Positions 52,168 through 60,190 of a stretch of 64,000 nt of DNA are shown here, piece by piece; the stretch's first letter is position 1; each line of letters opens with the position of its first letter. The position numbers and the translations under genes were made by a program. The DNA is from Paenibacillus sp. PL91 (GTDB lineage: Bacteria > Bacillota > Bacilli > Paenibacillales > Paenibacillaceae). Where the stretch lies: contig NZ_JABBYG020000001.1 in NCBI RefSeq assembly GCF_012935325.2, positions 1-64,000 on the forward strand, given 5' to 3'. A model generated the notes under the pieces. That model searched no databases, was not told the DNA's origin, and saw nothing but the letters and a program-made list of their open reading frames with translations.

Positions 52168-52918
52168 GCAGTCGTCGCTCCAAATCTTGTCTCAGCTGTA
52201 CAAACTCAGCCTCGTAATTCAGCTCATAGTGCCTTGGACGCGGCAGCTGAACGATAATTTCCTGCACGCCCTGCGAGCTGCTCTCTGACATCACATAAAT
52301 GCGGTCGCTTAGTAAAATAGCCTCTTCCAGATCATGCGTGATGAATAGGACCGTTTTGCAAAGATCGCCCCATAGCTCAAGCAGCCATTTGTGCATGCCC
52401 CGCTTGGTCATCGCATCAAGCGCGCCGAATGGCTCATCGAGCAGCAGAAGCTCTTGCCCGGTCATGAGCGTTCTTAAAAAAGCGACGCGCTGCCGCATGC
52501 CTCCCGATAACTCGTCCGGATAAGCGTGCTCATAGCCTGCGAGTCCAAAGCGTTGAAGCAGCTCCCGTATTTGGGCGATGCCATGCGGCATATCTCCTCG
52601 CGCCAGCTCAAGCGGAAGCATGCAATTATCGAGCACGCTTCTCCATGGGAGGAGCAGATCCTTTTGCGGCATGTAGGCGACCTTGCCTAGTCGATTAGCT
52701 GCAAGCTCGCCGCGCAGCCTGATTTCTCCCTCGTCAGGCTGAAGAAGCCCGGCCATCAGCTTAAAGAGCGTACTCTTGCCGGAGCCGCTCGCTCCGATAA
52801 TCGATACGAATTCGCCGGCATGAGCCTCCAGCGACAGATTGGAAAAGATAGGCTTGCTGCTAGTTGAAGGATAGGAGTAGCTTAAATGGCGAAGCGATAG
52901 TAAAGCGGTAATACGCAT
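52148..52918 (-). CDS. thiZ: Thiamine-precursor ABC transporter ATP-binding protein ThiZ
   Basis: A 256-residue single ABC ATPase of the nitrate/sulfonate/taurine-like group. Walker A is GASGSGKST (about 39-47), Q-loop AYMPQKDLLLPW, signature LSGGMRQR (about 130), Walker B LLLLDEPFGALD and H-loop VLFITHDLEEA. The open frame extends to 53056, but that part is the riboswitch leader. ATG 52918 directly follows GGGGGG, so the translation start is weakly supported; no other start fits before the conserved LSLRHLSYSY. Confidence 0.88.
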   Translation of the reverse strand: MRITALLSLRHLSYSYPSTSSKPIFSNLSLEAHAGEFVSIIGASGSGKSTLFKLMAGLLQPDEGEIRLRGELAANRLGKVAYMPQKDLLLPWRSVLDNCMLPLELARGDMPHGIAQIRELLQRFGLAGYEHAYPDELSGGMRQRVAFLRTLMTGQELLLLDEPFGALDAMTKRGMHKWLLELWGDLCKTVLFITHDLEEAILLSDRIYVMSESSSQGVQEIIVQLPRPRHYELNYEAEFVQLRQDLERRLHAQTSF

Positions 52919-52922
52919 CCCC

Positions 52923-52972
52923 CCGTAAACAAATAAAGACCCACCCATTTCCGTAGGGAAATGAGCGGGTCT
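52923..52972 (-). terminator. TPP riboswitch expression platform
   Basis: On the minus strand AGACCCGCTCATTTCC and GGAAATGGGTGGGTCT form a long stem with loop CTAC/GTAG; TTTATTTGTTT follows. It lies just upstream of thiZ. Confidence 0.75.
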
Positions 52973-53019
52973 AACGATCAAACAAGGCTTGCGCGCGTGA
53001 TTGAAGGCTGTTTCTGCTC

Positions 53020-53103
53020 CACTTCCCTCCGCTGGAATGATCCAGATCAGGTTCAAAGGGTCCGGAGCATGCGCTCCATCTCAGCCGTTAGACTCCCCTA
53101 GTG
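53020..53103 (-). ncRNA. TPP (THI-box) riboswitch aptamer
   Basis: Read on the minus strand: CACTAGGGGAGT, then GGCTGAGA, then ACCCTTTGAACCTGATCTGG, then AGCGGAGGGAAGTG. These are the conserved thi-box elements in order, and CACT/AGTG closes stem P1. It controls the thiZXY-thiD operon; TPP should cause termination. Confidence 0.95.
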
Positions 53104-53198
53104 AAATAAATAGGTCCATATTCAATTTGTATTTTTTCTACTATAGCATACACTGGAGAGATGTAAACCATAATTATTCGAAAAGGCGTTGAACAAAA

Positions 53199-53756
53199 AT
53201 GAAAAATTTACTCGTTACGGGCTATCGTGCGCATGAGCTTAATATTTTTAGCCAGAAGCATGAAGGCATCGTTTATATTAAAAAAGCGTTGACAAGCAAG
53301 CTGGTTCCACTCATAGAGGACGGACTTGAATGGGTTATTACGCCTGGCCAGTACGGCGTTGATCTCTGGGCTTGCGAGGTCGTGATCGCGCTCAAGGAAA
53401 TATATCCTCAACTGCGGCTATCGATTATTTCGGCTTACGCTAATCCGGAAGAAAAGTGGAAGGATGATAAAAAGGAATTTTATCAGCAGGTGCTAAAAGG
53501 GGTCGATTATTACGCCTCAGTCAGCAACCAGCCCTATAACGGGATTTGGCAATTTACGGCGCGGGACGAGCTGCTGTTTCGCAGAACGGACGGCATTTTG
53601 CTCGTTTACGACGAGGATGCAGGCGAGGGCAGTCCGAAGTTTTTTAAAGAAAGGGCGCTGAAGAAGCAGGCAGAAGGCTACGAATATATTAGCATCAGCT
53701 CGGAGGACATCCAAAGCATCGCGGATGATGACAATTTATATTCCGAGCATTCATGA
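53199..53756 (+). CDS. ypsA: YpsA-like protein (DUF1273, SLOG superfamily)
   Basis: A 185-residue Rossmann-like SLOG-superfamily protein; B. subtilis YpsA is 180 residues. It starts LLVTGYRAHELNIF and contains the glycine-rich WVITPGQYGVDLWACEVVIALKE (about 45-67), RLSIISAYANPEEKW and the acidic-aromatic DGILLVYDEDAGEGSPKFF (about 130-148). SLOG proteins are thought to bind or cleave nucleotide ligands; B. subtilis YpsA affects cell division. It is a single gene with Shine-Dalgarno AAAAGGCG. Confidence 0.85.
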   Translation: MKNLLVTGYRAHELNIFSQKHEGIVYIKKALTSKLVPLIEDGLEWVITPGQYGVDLWACEVVIALKEIYPQLRLSIISAYANPEEKWKDDKKEFYQQVLKGVDYYASVSNQPYNGIWQFTARDELLFRRTDGILLVYDEDAGEGSPKFFKERALKKQAEGYEYISISSEDIQSIADDDNLYSEHS

Positions 53757-53785
53757 TGGTTACAAAAAAATGCGACACTTATGAT

Positions 53786-53814
53786 TTGACAAATCATAGG
53801 TTCTCCGTTATTAT
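53786..53814 (+). promoter_or_regulatory. Sigma-A promoter of the ArsR-DUF2087 gene
   Basis: TTGACA (53786-53791), a 17-base spacer and TATTAT (53809-53814). Confidence 0.7.
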
Positions 53815-53815
53815 C

Positions 53816-53857
53816 TGATTAGATAATTGTCTAATTAGATAAAAGTTAAATTAGATA
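53816..53857. promoter_or_regulatory. Operator array of the ArsR-DUF2087 regulator
   Basis: GATTAGATAA, CTAATTAGATAA and AATTAGATAT occur in a row immediately after the -10, and TTAGATAATTGTCTAA forms an inverted repeat. Position and repetition suggest autorepression. Confidence 0.55.
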
Positions 53858-53876
53858 TCGAGGGGAGCGTAATCAT

Positions 53877-54482
53877 ATGCAGTTGGATAAGGTTGTGGCT
53901 TATCATAAGGCGCTGGCAGATGCTACGAGAATTAAGCTATTGATTATGCTGGCTGAAGGCGAGCTTAACGGGCAGGAGCTTGCAGAGAAGCTAGGCGTGA
54001 CGCCAGCAACGGTCACACATCATGCGACTAAGCTGAGGGAGGCCAGCTTAATTAATGAGCGCAGAGAAAAGAATACGATTTATTTTTCGCTGAACCATTA
54101 TTTTATTAAGAGCAGCGCCAGTGCCGCGGAGCAGCTCATTTATCGGAATGCAGGAACAGAGAAGGAAGTGGAGAGTATGGAGGAAAGCAGCAAGCGTCTA
54201 AAGGATTCGGTTATCCGAAATTTTTTTACCGCGGAGGGAAAGCTGAAGCATATTCCCGCTCAGCATAAGAAAAAACTGATCGCGCTTCAGCATATCGTGT
54301 CGCAACTGACGAGAGGGCAGAAGTATACGGAAAAGGAAATAAACATGTTTATTAAAGGCTTCCATGACGATTTCGCAACGATACGGCGGGAATTTATTAT
54401 GCATCAGTTCATGTTTAGAGAAAACGACATTTACGAATTGAACCCGCAAGAAATGTGGGCAAAGTGGGAGACGTTAGCTTAA
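53877..54482 (+). CDS. ArsR-family regulator with DUF2087 domain
   Basis: A 201-residue protein. The ArsR winged helix covers about 5-80 (HKALADATRIKLLIMLAEGELNGQELAEKLGVTPATVTHHATKLREASLINERREKNTIYFSLN). The C-terminal region (about 115-195, KLKHIPAQHKKKLIALQHIVSQL...YTEKEINMFIKGFHDDFATIRREFIMHQFM) is a DUF2087-type module, often found with ArsR domains. No CxC metal motif is present, so it is unlikely to sense metals. It probably controls itself through the adjacent ATTAGATAA repeats. Confidence 0.87.
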   Translation: MQLDKVVAYHKALADATRIKLLIMLAEGELNGQELAEKLGVTPATVTHHATKLREASLINERREKNTIYFSLNHYFIKSSASAAEQLIYRNAGTEKEVESMEESSKRLKDSVIRNFFTAEGKLKHIPAQHKKKLIALQHIVSQLTRGQKYTEKEINMFIKGFHDDFATIRREFIMHQFMFRENDIYELNPQEMWAKWETLA

Positions 54483-54580
54483 AGCCGGCAGAAAAATTAG
54501 TTATACCTGTTTTGTGCCTGTAAAGTTCGGAGCAATCGGGATAAGATGAACATATTCCATCCATTAAGGGAGCTGTTCGA

Positions 54581-55483
54581 TTGTCAGATAGAGGAGAACT
54601 TGTTTCACAGGTGCTGTTTACTGCGGAGCGGCTTGGGTTAACGGATATTGATCCCGTTATTTTAAGTGAAGGCGGAAATTTGATCATTCATTTGGCTCCT
54701 CATGCGATTACTGCTCGAGTAGCCGTTGTTCTTTCTGAGAAAGACGCAAAGCTTGCGCATGAAATTCTCGAGCGAGAGCTGCAGGTGGCCGGTCATTTGC
54801 ACAATCATGGCGTACCGGTACTGCTGCCAATCCTGAATGCAGGACCTCATCGTGTCGGGCGCAAGTGGGCGACATTTTGGCAATATGCTCCTCCTGCACC
54901 AATGGAGCCGCTCAAGCCAAGAGAGGCAGTCGAACTCGTTAATGGCCTTACTTTAGCGATGAGCGACTTCACGGCATGTACCATCCCAGTTCTCGGTATA
55001 TGGGAAAGGGCCTATGAGGCGGCGGCGAGGCTGATTGAACAGACAGATCCTCGCATCCAATCATTGTTGGACATTTTTTGGGAGACAGACAACCAAATGC
55101 GAATGCTTAAACGAGAATGCTTGATTCCCGTTCATGGAGATGCGCATGCCCGAAACTTGCTTCCGAGTCCAGAAGGCTGGAAATGGAACGATTTTGAGGA
55201 TGTATCTTACATGCCGGCTTATTGGGATCTGGCCTCTTATGTCGGGAACCTTGTTTTATTTGGCGGATTTCAGGAGCCGACCTACGCTTATTTGATGAGC
55301 CGTTCGGAAATCATTGCCGATCAACCAGCGTTTGTGTTCGCTCTAACGGCACGGACTCTTGTGGCAACCGTATCCAACCTGGATTTGGCGCTGGCAGGTG
55401 ATGGGGATTTGGCATTTGCGTTCAAGCAGCTGGAGCTTGCGGAACCCTTCCTAAGCCAGATTAAACGAAGCTTAAAGCCCTAA
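54581..55483 (+). CDS. Aminoglycoside phosphotransferase-like (APH) kinase
   Basis: A 300-residue APH/choline-kinase-fold protein. The catalytic loop is LIPVHGDAHARNLLPS (about 186-201) and the metal Asp is in KWNDFEDVSYMPAYWDLASYVGN (about 206-228). The ATP-binding Lys of the N-lobe is not obvious. TTG 54581 follows AAGGGAG. The substrate could be a small alcohol or sugar; drug resistance should not be assumed. Confidence 0.8.
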   Translation: MSDRGELVSQVLFTAERLGLTDIDPVILSEGGNLIIHLAPHAITARVAVVLSEKDAKLAHEILERELQVAGHLHNHGVPVLLPILNAGPHRVGRKWATFWQYAPPAPMEPLKPREAVELVNGLTLAMSDFTACTIPVLGIWERAYEAAARLIEQTDPRIQSLLDIFWETDNQMRMLKRECLIPVHGDAHARNLLPSPEGWKWNDFEDVSYMPAYWDLASYVGNLVLFGGFQEPTYAYLMSRSEIIADQPAFVFALTARTLVATVSNLDLALAGDGDLAFAFKQLELAEPFLSQIKRSLKP

Positions 55484-55602
55484 AACGAATAACAATCGAT
55501 GGCTTGTGCCAATGTCCCGGCAGCCGCTTATGATAAAACCATTAAAATAGCAAAAAAACGTTGCTTTATCCACGTATTCCTCATACAATAAAGTGAATAT
55601 CT

Positions 55603-55674
55603 GGTATGCGCAACTGGCGTAAACGTGGACAACCACGAGGGAGCGCATATTCATATCGCCGTACGCCTGGGCAA
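55603..55674 (+). ncRNA. ZTP (pfl) riboswitch aptamer
   Basis: The order of conserved pieces fits the pfl/ZTP aptamer: ATGCGC, AACTGGCG, the hairpin CGTGG-acaa-CCACG, AGGGAGCGCAT (closing the first stem), then a linker and the second domain CGCCGTACGCCTGGGCA. GCGC/GCGC and CGTGG/CCACG stems are intact. It senses the folate-stress alarmone ZTP/ZMP and normally switches genes on when bound. Confidence 0.88.
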
Positions 55675-55707
55675 AGTATTTGATCTTCGATCAAGTGCTT
55701 TTTTTTA
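55674..55707 (+). terminator. ZTP riboswitch expression platform
   Basis: AGTATTTGATC and GATCAAGTGCT pair around TTC, followed by eight T. The 5' arm directly follows, and slightly overlaps, the CCTGGGCA end of the aptamer, as in transcription-controlling ZTP switches. Confidence 0.8.
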
Positions 55708-55740
55708 TTTTAACGATGGTGAAGGGTCAGGTGTTCAGGT

Positions 55741-56316
55741 ATGAGGATCGCATTTATTTTGTTTGATCAGATGACTACGCTGGATTTTGCCGGTTTTTAT
55801 GAAGCGGTAACGTGGATGGGGATATTGAATGCGAAAGAAAAGATGTCATGGGATTTCTGCTCGAACAAAGAGCAGATTACGGATGATCGTGGACTGACTA
55901 TGAAGATAGACCGGGTTCTTCCTGACCTGTCAGACTATGATTTACTATTTATCCCGGGCGGCTTTTCGACAAGGCAGCTTCGATATGATACGGAATTTAT
56001 GGCATGGATTCATACTGCGCAAAATGTGGAGTATAAGGTGTCTGTTTGTACTGGAGCATTGATTTTGGGTGCTGCGGGTTATTTGCATGAGCGGAAAGCG
56101 ACAACAAATCCTTCGGCTTACGAATTGCTCGCACCTTATTGCTCGGAAGTAGTGAAGGCGCGTTACGTGAGGGACGGGAATGTGTTTACGGGCGGAGGAG
56201 TATCGGCTTCCATTGATCTGGGCCTGTATGTCGTAGAAACGCTTACGAGCAGTGAGATAGCAAGAAAAATACAAGAGAAGATGGATTATCCCTACTATAC
56301 TGCTGCGAGAAGCTGA
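55741..56316 (+). CDS. DJ-1/PfpI-family protein under ZTP riboswitch control
   Basis: A 191-residue class I glutamine-amidotransferase-like (DJ-1/PfpI, ThiJ) protein. The strand-loop FIPGGFSTRQLRYD (about 69-82) and the nucleophile elbow VSVCTGALILGAAGYLHERKATTNPSAYELL (Cys about 103) are visible. The final FTGGGVSASIDLGLYVVETL (about 144-163) is typical of the AraC-linked DJ-1 subgroup and isonitrile hydratases. It has no AraC domain. ATG 55741 has GAAGGG 14 bases upstream. It is the only gene after the riboswitch, so a role tied to one-carbon or purine stress is inferred. Confidence 0.87.
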   Translation: MRIAFILFDQMTTLDFAGFYEAVTWMGILNAKEKMSWDFCSNKEQITDDRGLTMKIDRVLPDLSDYDLLFIPGGFSTRQLRYDTEFMAWIHTAQNVEYKVSVCTGALILGAAGYLHERKATTNPSAYELLAPYCSEVVKARYVRDGNVFTGGGVSASIDLGLYVVETLTSSEIARKIQEKMDYPYYTAARS

Positions 56317-56355
56317 TACGATTTTTGCGAAAATAATGTTGCTGGGGGTTATTCA

Positions 56356-56829
56356 ATGCATATCCGTTTATTGGAGAAACACGACCAACTTCATGTCGAA
56401 CATATGATGGCGGGGCATCCGCTGCAGTTTCCCCCTTTTATTATTGAAAAGTATCCCGAGCGTTGGCAAGCTTTTTTGACGGTACAAAATAACAAGCAGT
56501 GCGGCTACTACGTCGCTTTAGCAAATTCGGGTGATGTAGTGGGGCATGCTGGATATTTATTGAACGAAGAGCTGGCGCTATATGAGATTGTTGGAGTGGC
56601 GGTGTCTCAAAAAAATCAGCGGCAAGGGATCGGAAGAGTGTTGATCGATCATATTTGCAGCAAAATAAGCGAGCTGGGCATGAACCAAGTGATTCTCTAT
56701 ACATTGGGCCATGCTGGGAATGAAGAGACGCTTTCTTTTTATCGCGGCATTGGCTTTGAAATGATGAATTTTGAGAACGATTTCTTTAGAACGGATTTCC
56801 ATAGGGTTACTTTCGTCAAAGCGTTATAA
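56356..56829 (+). CDS. GNAT-family N-acetyltransferase
   Basis: A 157-residue acetyltransferase. The acetyl-CoA-binding motif is VGVAVSQKNQRQGIGRVLIDHICSKI (about 79-104, with the Q-x-x-G-I-G loop), followed by VILYTLGHAGNEETLSFYRGIGFEMMNFE. It starts 39 bases after the DJ-1-type gene and could be read through from the ZTP riboswitch transcript, as no terminator is seen between them. Substrate unknown. Confidence 0.85.
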   Translation: MHIRLLEKHDQLHVEHMMAGHPLQFPPFIIEKYPERWQAFLTVQNNKQCGYYVALANSGDVVGHAGYLLNEELALYEIVGVAVSQKNQRQGIGRVLIDHICSKISELGMNQVILYTLGHAGNEETLSFYRGIGFEMMNFENDFFRTDFHRVTFVKAL

Positions 56830-56953
56830 ACGGCAGTACTGGGGCTTTGCGAGCAATCTGGCAATGAAAGGCGGTTGTCAGCCATTGCCGCCAAGTATAC
56901 AATGTGTAAGGGGGAAAATAGGACAATGATTATTCAAGGAGAGTGCAAAAGGT

Positions 56954-58150
56954 TTGTCATCAAGTGTTATTTCTAAAGAATCCGTTTCTTTTCGTTTTCG
57001 TTTAATTACTTTGCTTCTGGTCGTCGTAGTCGCAGGCATGAGTCAAGGGCTGCTGCTGCCGCTGCTGTCTATCATGCTGGAGGATTCCGGCATCTCAACG
57101 GATATGAACGGTATTAACTCGGCTGCCATGTATATCGGAATTTTTTGTACGATGTTTTTTGTGGAGAAGCCGGTCATGCGGTTTGGTTACAAAAAAGTTA
57201 TCGTAGCAGGGATCGCGCTAGTAACGCTTGCAAGCCTGCTCTTCCCATTTACAGAGTCGCTAGCTATATGGTTCGTCCTGCGTTTGCTTGTCGGCGTAGG
57301 CGACAGCTCGCTGCATTATGCGACCCAGCTATGGATCGTGAGCTCAAGCCCTGCCGATCGGAGAGGGAGATTTATTTCTCTATACGGTATGGCATACGGT
57401 CTTGGCTTCAGCATAGGGCCGCTAGGCATTAATCTTCTTCCGCTTGGGAGAGCGGTTCCGTTTGTTGTTTCCTGCCTATTTTTTGCCACGGTTCTTCTGC
57501 TAGTTCTGCGGATGAAAAATGAGATGCCAGAGCGAGCTGCAAGAGGCGCTGCGGCCGAAAATCGGTTCGTCAGAACCTATCGCATGGCGTGGTTTGTGCT
57601 TATACCGGGCTTCCTGTATGGCTTGATGGAAGCTTCCATGAACAGCAGCTTCCCGCTGTACGGCTTGCGTATCGATTTAAGCCAGCACTGGATCTCGCTG
57701 CTGCTATTGGCTTTCGGAGTTGGGAGCTTGATCCTGCAGCTGCCGCTTGGCATCATGAGCGACCGAATTGGGCGTAAGCCGGTGCTCATTGCCTGCGGTA
57801 TAATCGGATCGCTAGCTTTCTTCGCGATACCTGCTGCTGGGGACAATGTGGCATGGCTAATCGTACTATTCGTCATTGCCGGAGGGGTGGTCGGATCGTT
57901 CTATTCGCTTGGACTTGCCTATGCCGCGGATATATTGCCTCGCTCTATACTGCCAGCGGCGAATGTGATCGCCTCGATCCACTTCAGCCTTGGCAGCATC
58001 ATGGGGCCGACTCTCGGCGGTTATGGCATACGCTATATATCAGATTCCATAAACTTTCTGTTTTTGGGCGCTACATTCCTCATTTTCGCAATGCTCGGCT
58101 TCGTATTTCGTCCAAACAGGCGAGCGGAGGATGTGACAGCGTCGATGTAG
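56954..58150 (+). CDS. Major facilitator superfamily transporter
   Basis: A 398-residue MFS protein with about 12 membrane segments. The loop 2-3 signature region is YKKVIVAGIALVTL, and the loop 8-9 repeat is GIMSDRIGRKPVLIACG (about 265-281), a canonical MFS motif. It resembles drug or metabolite exporters of the DHA1 type; the substrate cannot be told. TTG 56954 lies 10 bases after AAGGAGAG (56936-56943). Confidence 0.87.
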   Translation: MSSSVISKESVSFRFRLITLLLVVVVAGMSQGLLLPLLSIMLEDSGISTDMNGINSAAMYIGIFCTMFFVEKPVMRFGYKKVIVAGIALVTLASLLFPFTESLAIWFVLRLLVGVGDSSLHYATQLWIVSSSPADRRGRFISLYGMAYGLGFSIGPLGINLLPLGRAVPFVVSCLFFATVLLLVLRMKNEMPERAARGAAAENRFVRTYRMAWFVLIPGFLYGLMEASMNSSFPLYGLRIDLSQHWISLLLLAFGVGSLILQLPLGIMSDRIGRKPVLIACGIIGSLAFFAIPAAGDNVAWLIVLFVIAGGVVGSFYSLGLAYAADILPRSILPAANVIASIHFSLGSIMGPTLGGYGIRYISDSINFLFLGATFLIFAMLGFVFRPNRRAEDVTASM

Positions 58151-58460
58151 GGCATTATAGTCACAGAAGCAGCAAGCTTGACGAAGCAGATTGATTGACA
58201 AACCAGTAGGATTAACGGGAAAAGCTCCTGTTATTTCTAAACATTTCAAGCGAAAATCGTGTTTAGATGGATTTTCTCCTGTTAATTTTTAATCTTTTAC
58301 CTACTTGGTGTGAAATTGCTCCTTTTAGCGGGAGGTTTTCCAGTTAAATGGTCAATCGCCGCCTCAAAAGAAGATGGACTTTTTCCTGTTATTTCTTTTC
58401 AAAGGCAATGGTTTGAGGGAAAGTAGAGATCAGAGGATTCGAATACAACTCCTAATACGC
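58151..58460. repeat. Intergenic repeat family A, copy 2
   Basis: The stretch 58272-58425 matches 107-275 in order: CTCCTGTTAATTTT, GGGAGGTTTTCCAGTTAA, TTTTTCCTGTTATTTC. A further CTCCTGTTATTTC unit stands at 58226-58238, so the motif TCCTGTTA recurs three times here. No gene is seen between the MFS transporter and the small gene at 58581. Confidence 0.55.
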
Positions 58461-58500
58461 AAAACGAGCCTTAGAAGTGATTCTAAGTGCTCGTTTTTTT
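58461..58500 (+). terminator. Terminator paralogous to the one at 470-508
   Basis: ACGAGC, CTTAGAA, loop GTGA, TTCTAAG, GCTCGT and seven T. The 33-base core differs from 476-508 at about four positions. Confidence 0.8.
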
Positions 58501-58580
58501 GTGTATATTTCCGTTCAAAAAATGGCGCTTCTTAGTAGCAATGAGAAATCCAGCGTACTCTTTATTAGTCTCATAAGGCG

Positions 58581-58799
58581 TCACTCATACTTATTTGCGC
58601 TGGATGATTTGTGTTTGGTCTCTTCCTTGTTCTTCTCATCCTGCACCTGAAGCTTCAAGTCTTCCACGGGAATCGGATCAACCGTCTGCTCGCTCTTAAA
58701 CTTGTCGAACAAGCTTTCCTTCTCCGTCGGATATTGCTCGGGATGATCCCGATTGCCCTTCTTCACAGCACCGTCTGCATCCTTCTCGAATTCATTCAT
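58581..58799 (-). CDS. Small hydrophilic protein, 72 residues
   Basis: A very hydrophilic, Lys/Glu/Asp-rich protein (MNEFEKDADGAVKKGNRDHP...SSSANKYE) with no hydrophobic segment, probably disordered. I do not recognise it with certainty; such small charged proteins are common in spore-formers. ATG 58799 is well supported by AGAGGTGG 8 bases upstream. The longer frame to 58856 is not. It is a single gene. Confidence 0.65.
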   Translation of the reverse strand: MNEFEKDADGAVKKGNRDHPEQYPTEKESLFDKFKSEQTVDPIPVEDLKLQVQDEKNKEETKHKSSSANKYE

Positions 58800-59047
58800 G
58801 CTTGTCCACCTCTTATCATTGTTTCTATGTATGTACCCAAAAGATAAGGGGATCAAACGATCCGATTGTAACTTTTTGCCAATAATGGCGTCTATTATTT
58901 ATCTGGAACGAGGAAGCACGATGGCGCCGCTGTGTGTCGCTGCTCAATCGACATGCGCAAACGTGGGCTGGAATATTGATGCCTAGAAGTGCTGCTCAAA
59001 TTATAGAAAAACCCATGTTTGAGTTCGTAATTTGGAGGGGGGATCGC

Positions 59048-59491
59048 ATGAGAAAATCTTTGCTGTTGGTGGTTGTTTGCTTGTTGGCTGGCGCTTTTAT
59101 GGCTGTAAATCCGGTTCAAGCGAGTTGGGCCTACTCTTTTGTCGTAAATGACGGAAAGATCTATGTTCTCTCGGAAGTCCATGTGGAACCGGAACAAATT
59201 GGTGACAAGGTCGGCAAGGTTACTTCCTATTCGGATGAGGAGGGTACATACTCCGGCAATTTCTCCAACTCGTATCCGAAGGGCACGGAATACTTCGCGG
59301 TCCATGGCATTGACATTAACGAGGCGATAGCGATAAAAATAAGCGACGAATCATATTTGCGGGCAAACTACGAGGGGGAATATGAAGGGAATCGTTTTAG
59401 CTGGAAAAAAGGTTTGCTTTATTTAGGGGGACTATTCCTGCTCGTCATGGCTGTGCTCTTCGTGAAAAATAATTGGAAGCCCATCCAATAA
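59048..59491 (+). CDS. Secreted or membrane protein with C-terminal anchor, unknown
   Basis: A 147-residue protein. The signal peptide is KSLLLVVVCLLAGAFMAVNPVQAS (residues 3-26, cleavage after VQA), followed by a beta-rich extracellular part (WAYSFVVNDGKIYVLSEVHVEPEQIGDKVGKVT and YPKGTEYFAVHGIDINEAIAIKI). A membrane segment near the end (GLLYLGGLFLLVMAVLFV, about 121-138) leaves a short basic tail. I do not recognise the family. ATG 59048 follows GGAGGGGGG; the frame extends further upstream without a Shine-Dalgarno. Confidence 0.7.
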   Translation: MRKSLLLVVVCLLAGAFMAVNPVQASWAYSFVVNDGKIYVLSEVHVEPEQIGDKVGKVTSYSDEEGTYSGNFSNSYPKGTEYFAVHGIDINEAIAIKISDESYLRANYEGEYEGNRFSWKKGLLYLGGLFLLVMAVLFVKNNWKPIQ

Positions 59492-59610
59492 CACCACTGT
59501 CGAGCAGACATTTTAGGAAGGATTGATTCAAAGAGATTTTAAACAAAATATTTTCCGAAATGTCCATTTGAAATATAGCTTTATAACATCTGTGTAAGGA
59601 GGTAATGACT

Positions 59611-60093
59611 ATGGCAATGCCGACACATATTGTGGCTGTAGGCGGAATCGTGGAGGATTCGCAAGGGAACATTCTTTTGGTGAAAACACAGCATGGCGGT
59701 TGGGTATTTCCTGGCGGGCAAGTGGAGGTCGGTGAAAATCTAATAGATGCATTAAGCAGAGAAATAAAAGAGGAGAGCGGGATAGACACCGTAGTCTCAC
59801 ACTTGATTGGCGTATATTCCAACACTGCGATACATAAATGGCATGACGGTGTAACGGACGTACCGACCAAAGTTATGCTTGACTATGTATGCAAGCCGGT
59901 AGGCGGACAATTGTGGACATCGGAGGAGACATCAGAAAGCCTCTGGTTCGCTAAGGATCAAGTGCTTGATCAAATTACTGCTCCCGCCATCCGCACCCGC
60001 TATCAGGCGTATTTGGATTTTTGTGGGAAAATAGCCTATATGGAATATGTAACGAAACCTCAGTTTGAGCTGAAGCTGAACAGAAATATTTAA
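59611..60093 (+). CDS. NUDIX hydrolase
   Basis: A 160-residue NUDIX pyrophosphatase. The Nudix box G-x5-E-x7-REUxEExGU is seen as GGQVEVGENLIDALSREIKEESGI (about 36-59). The substrate is a nucleoside diphosphate linked to something not identifiable. ATG at 59611 is 8 bases after AAGGAGG (59596-59602); the ATG at 59605 is too close to it. It may share a transcript with the kinase-like gene that follows. Confidence 0.88.
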   Translation: MAMPTHIVAVGGIVEDSQGNILLVKTQHGGWVFPGGQVEVGENLIDALSREIKEESGIDTVVSHLIGVYSNTAIHKWHDGVTDVPTKVMLDYVCKPVGGQLWTSEETSESLWFAKDQVLDQITAPAIRTRYQAYLDFCGKIAYMEYVTKPQFELKLNRNI

Positions 60094-60190
60094 ATAATCA
60101 TCTAGCGGATAGTTGCTTATAGAAGATTTTTACCTTTATTTGGGGTATAGACTGCTATATGATGATGCTAAAAAGGTAAGGGGAAACCTA

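Noticed and set aside
52919-53056. N-terminal extension of the ThiZ reading frame
   Set aside because: It lies within the TPP riboswitch and its terminator, so it is not translated.
54581-55483. Aminoglycoside resistance gene
   Set aside because: The APH fold is clear but common among housekeeping kinases, and nothing in context points to drug resistance.
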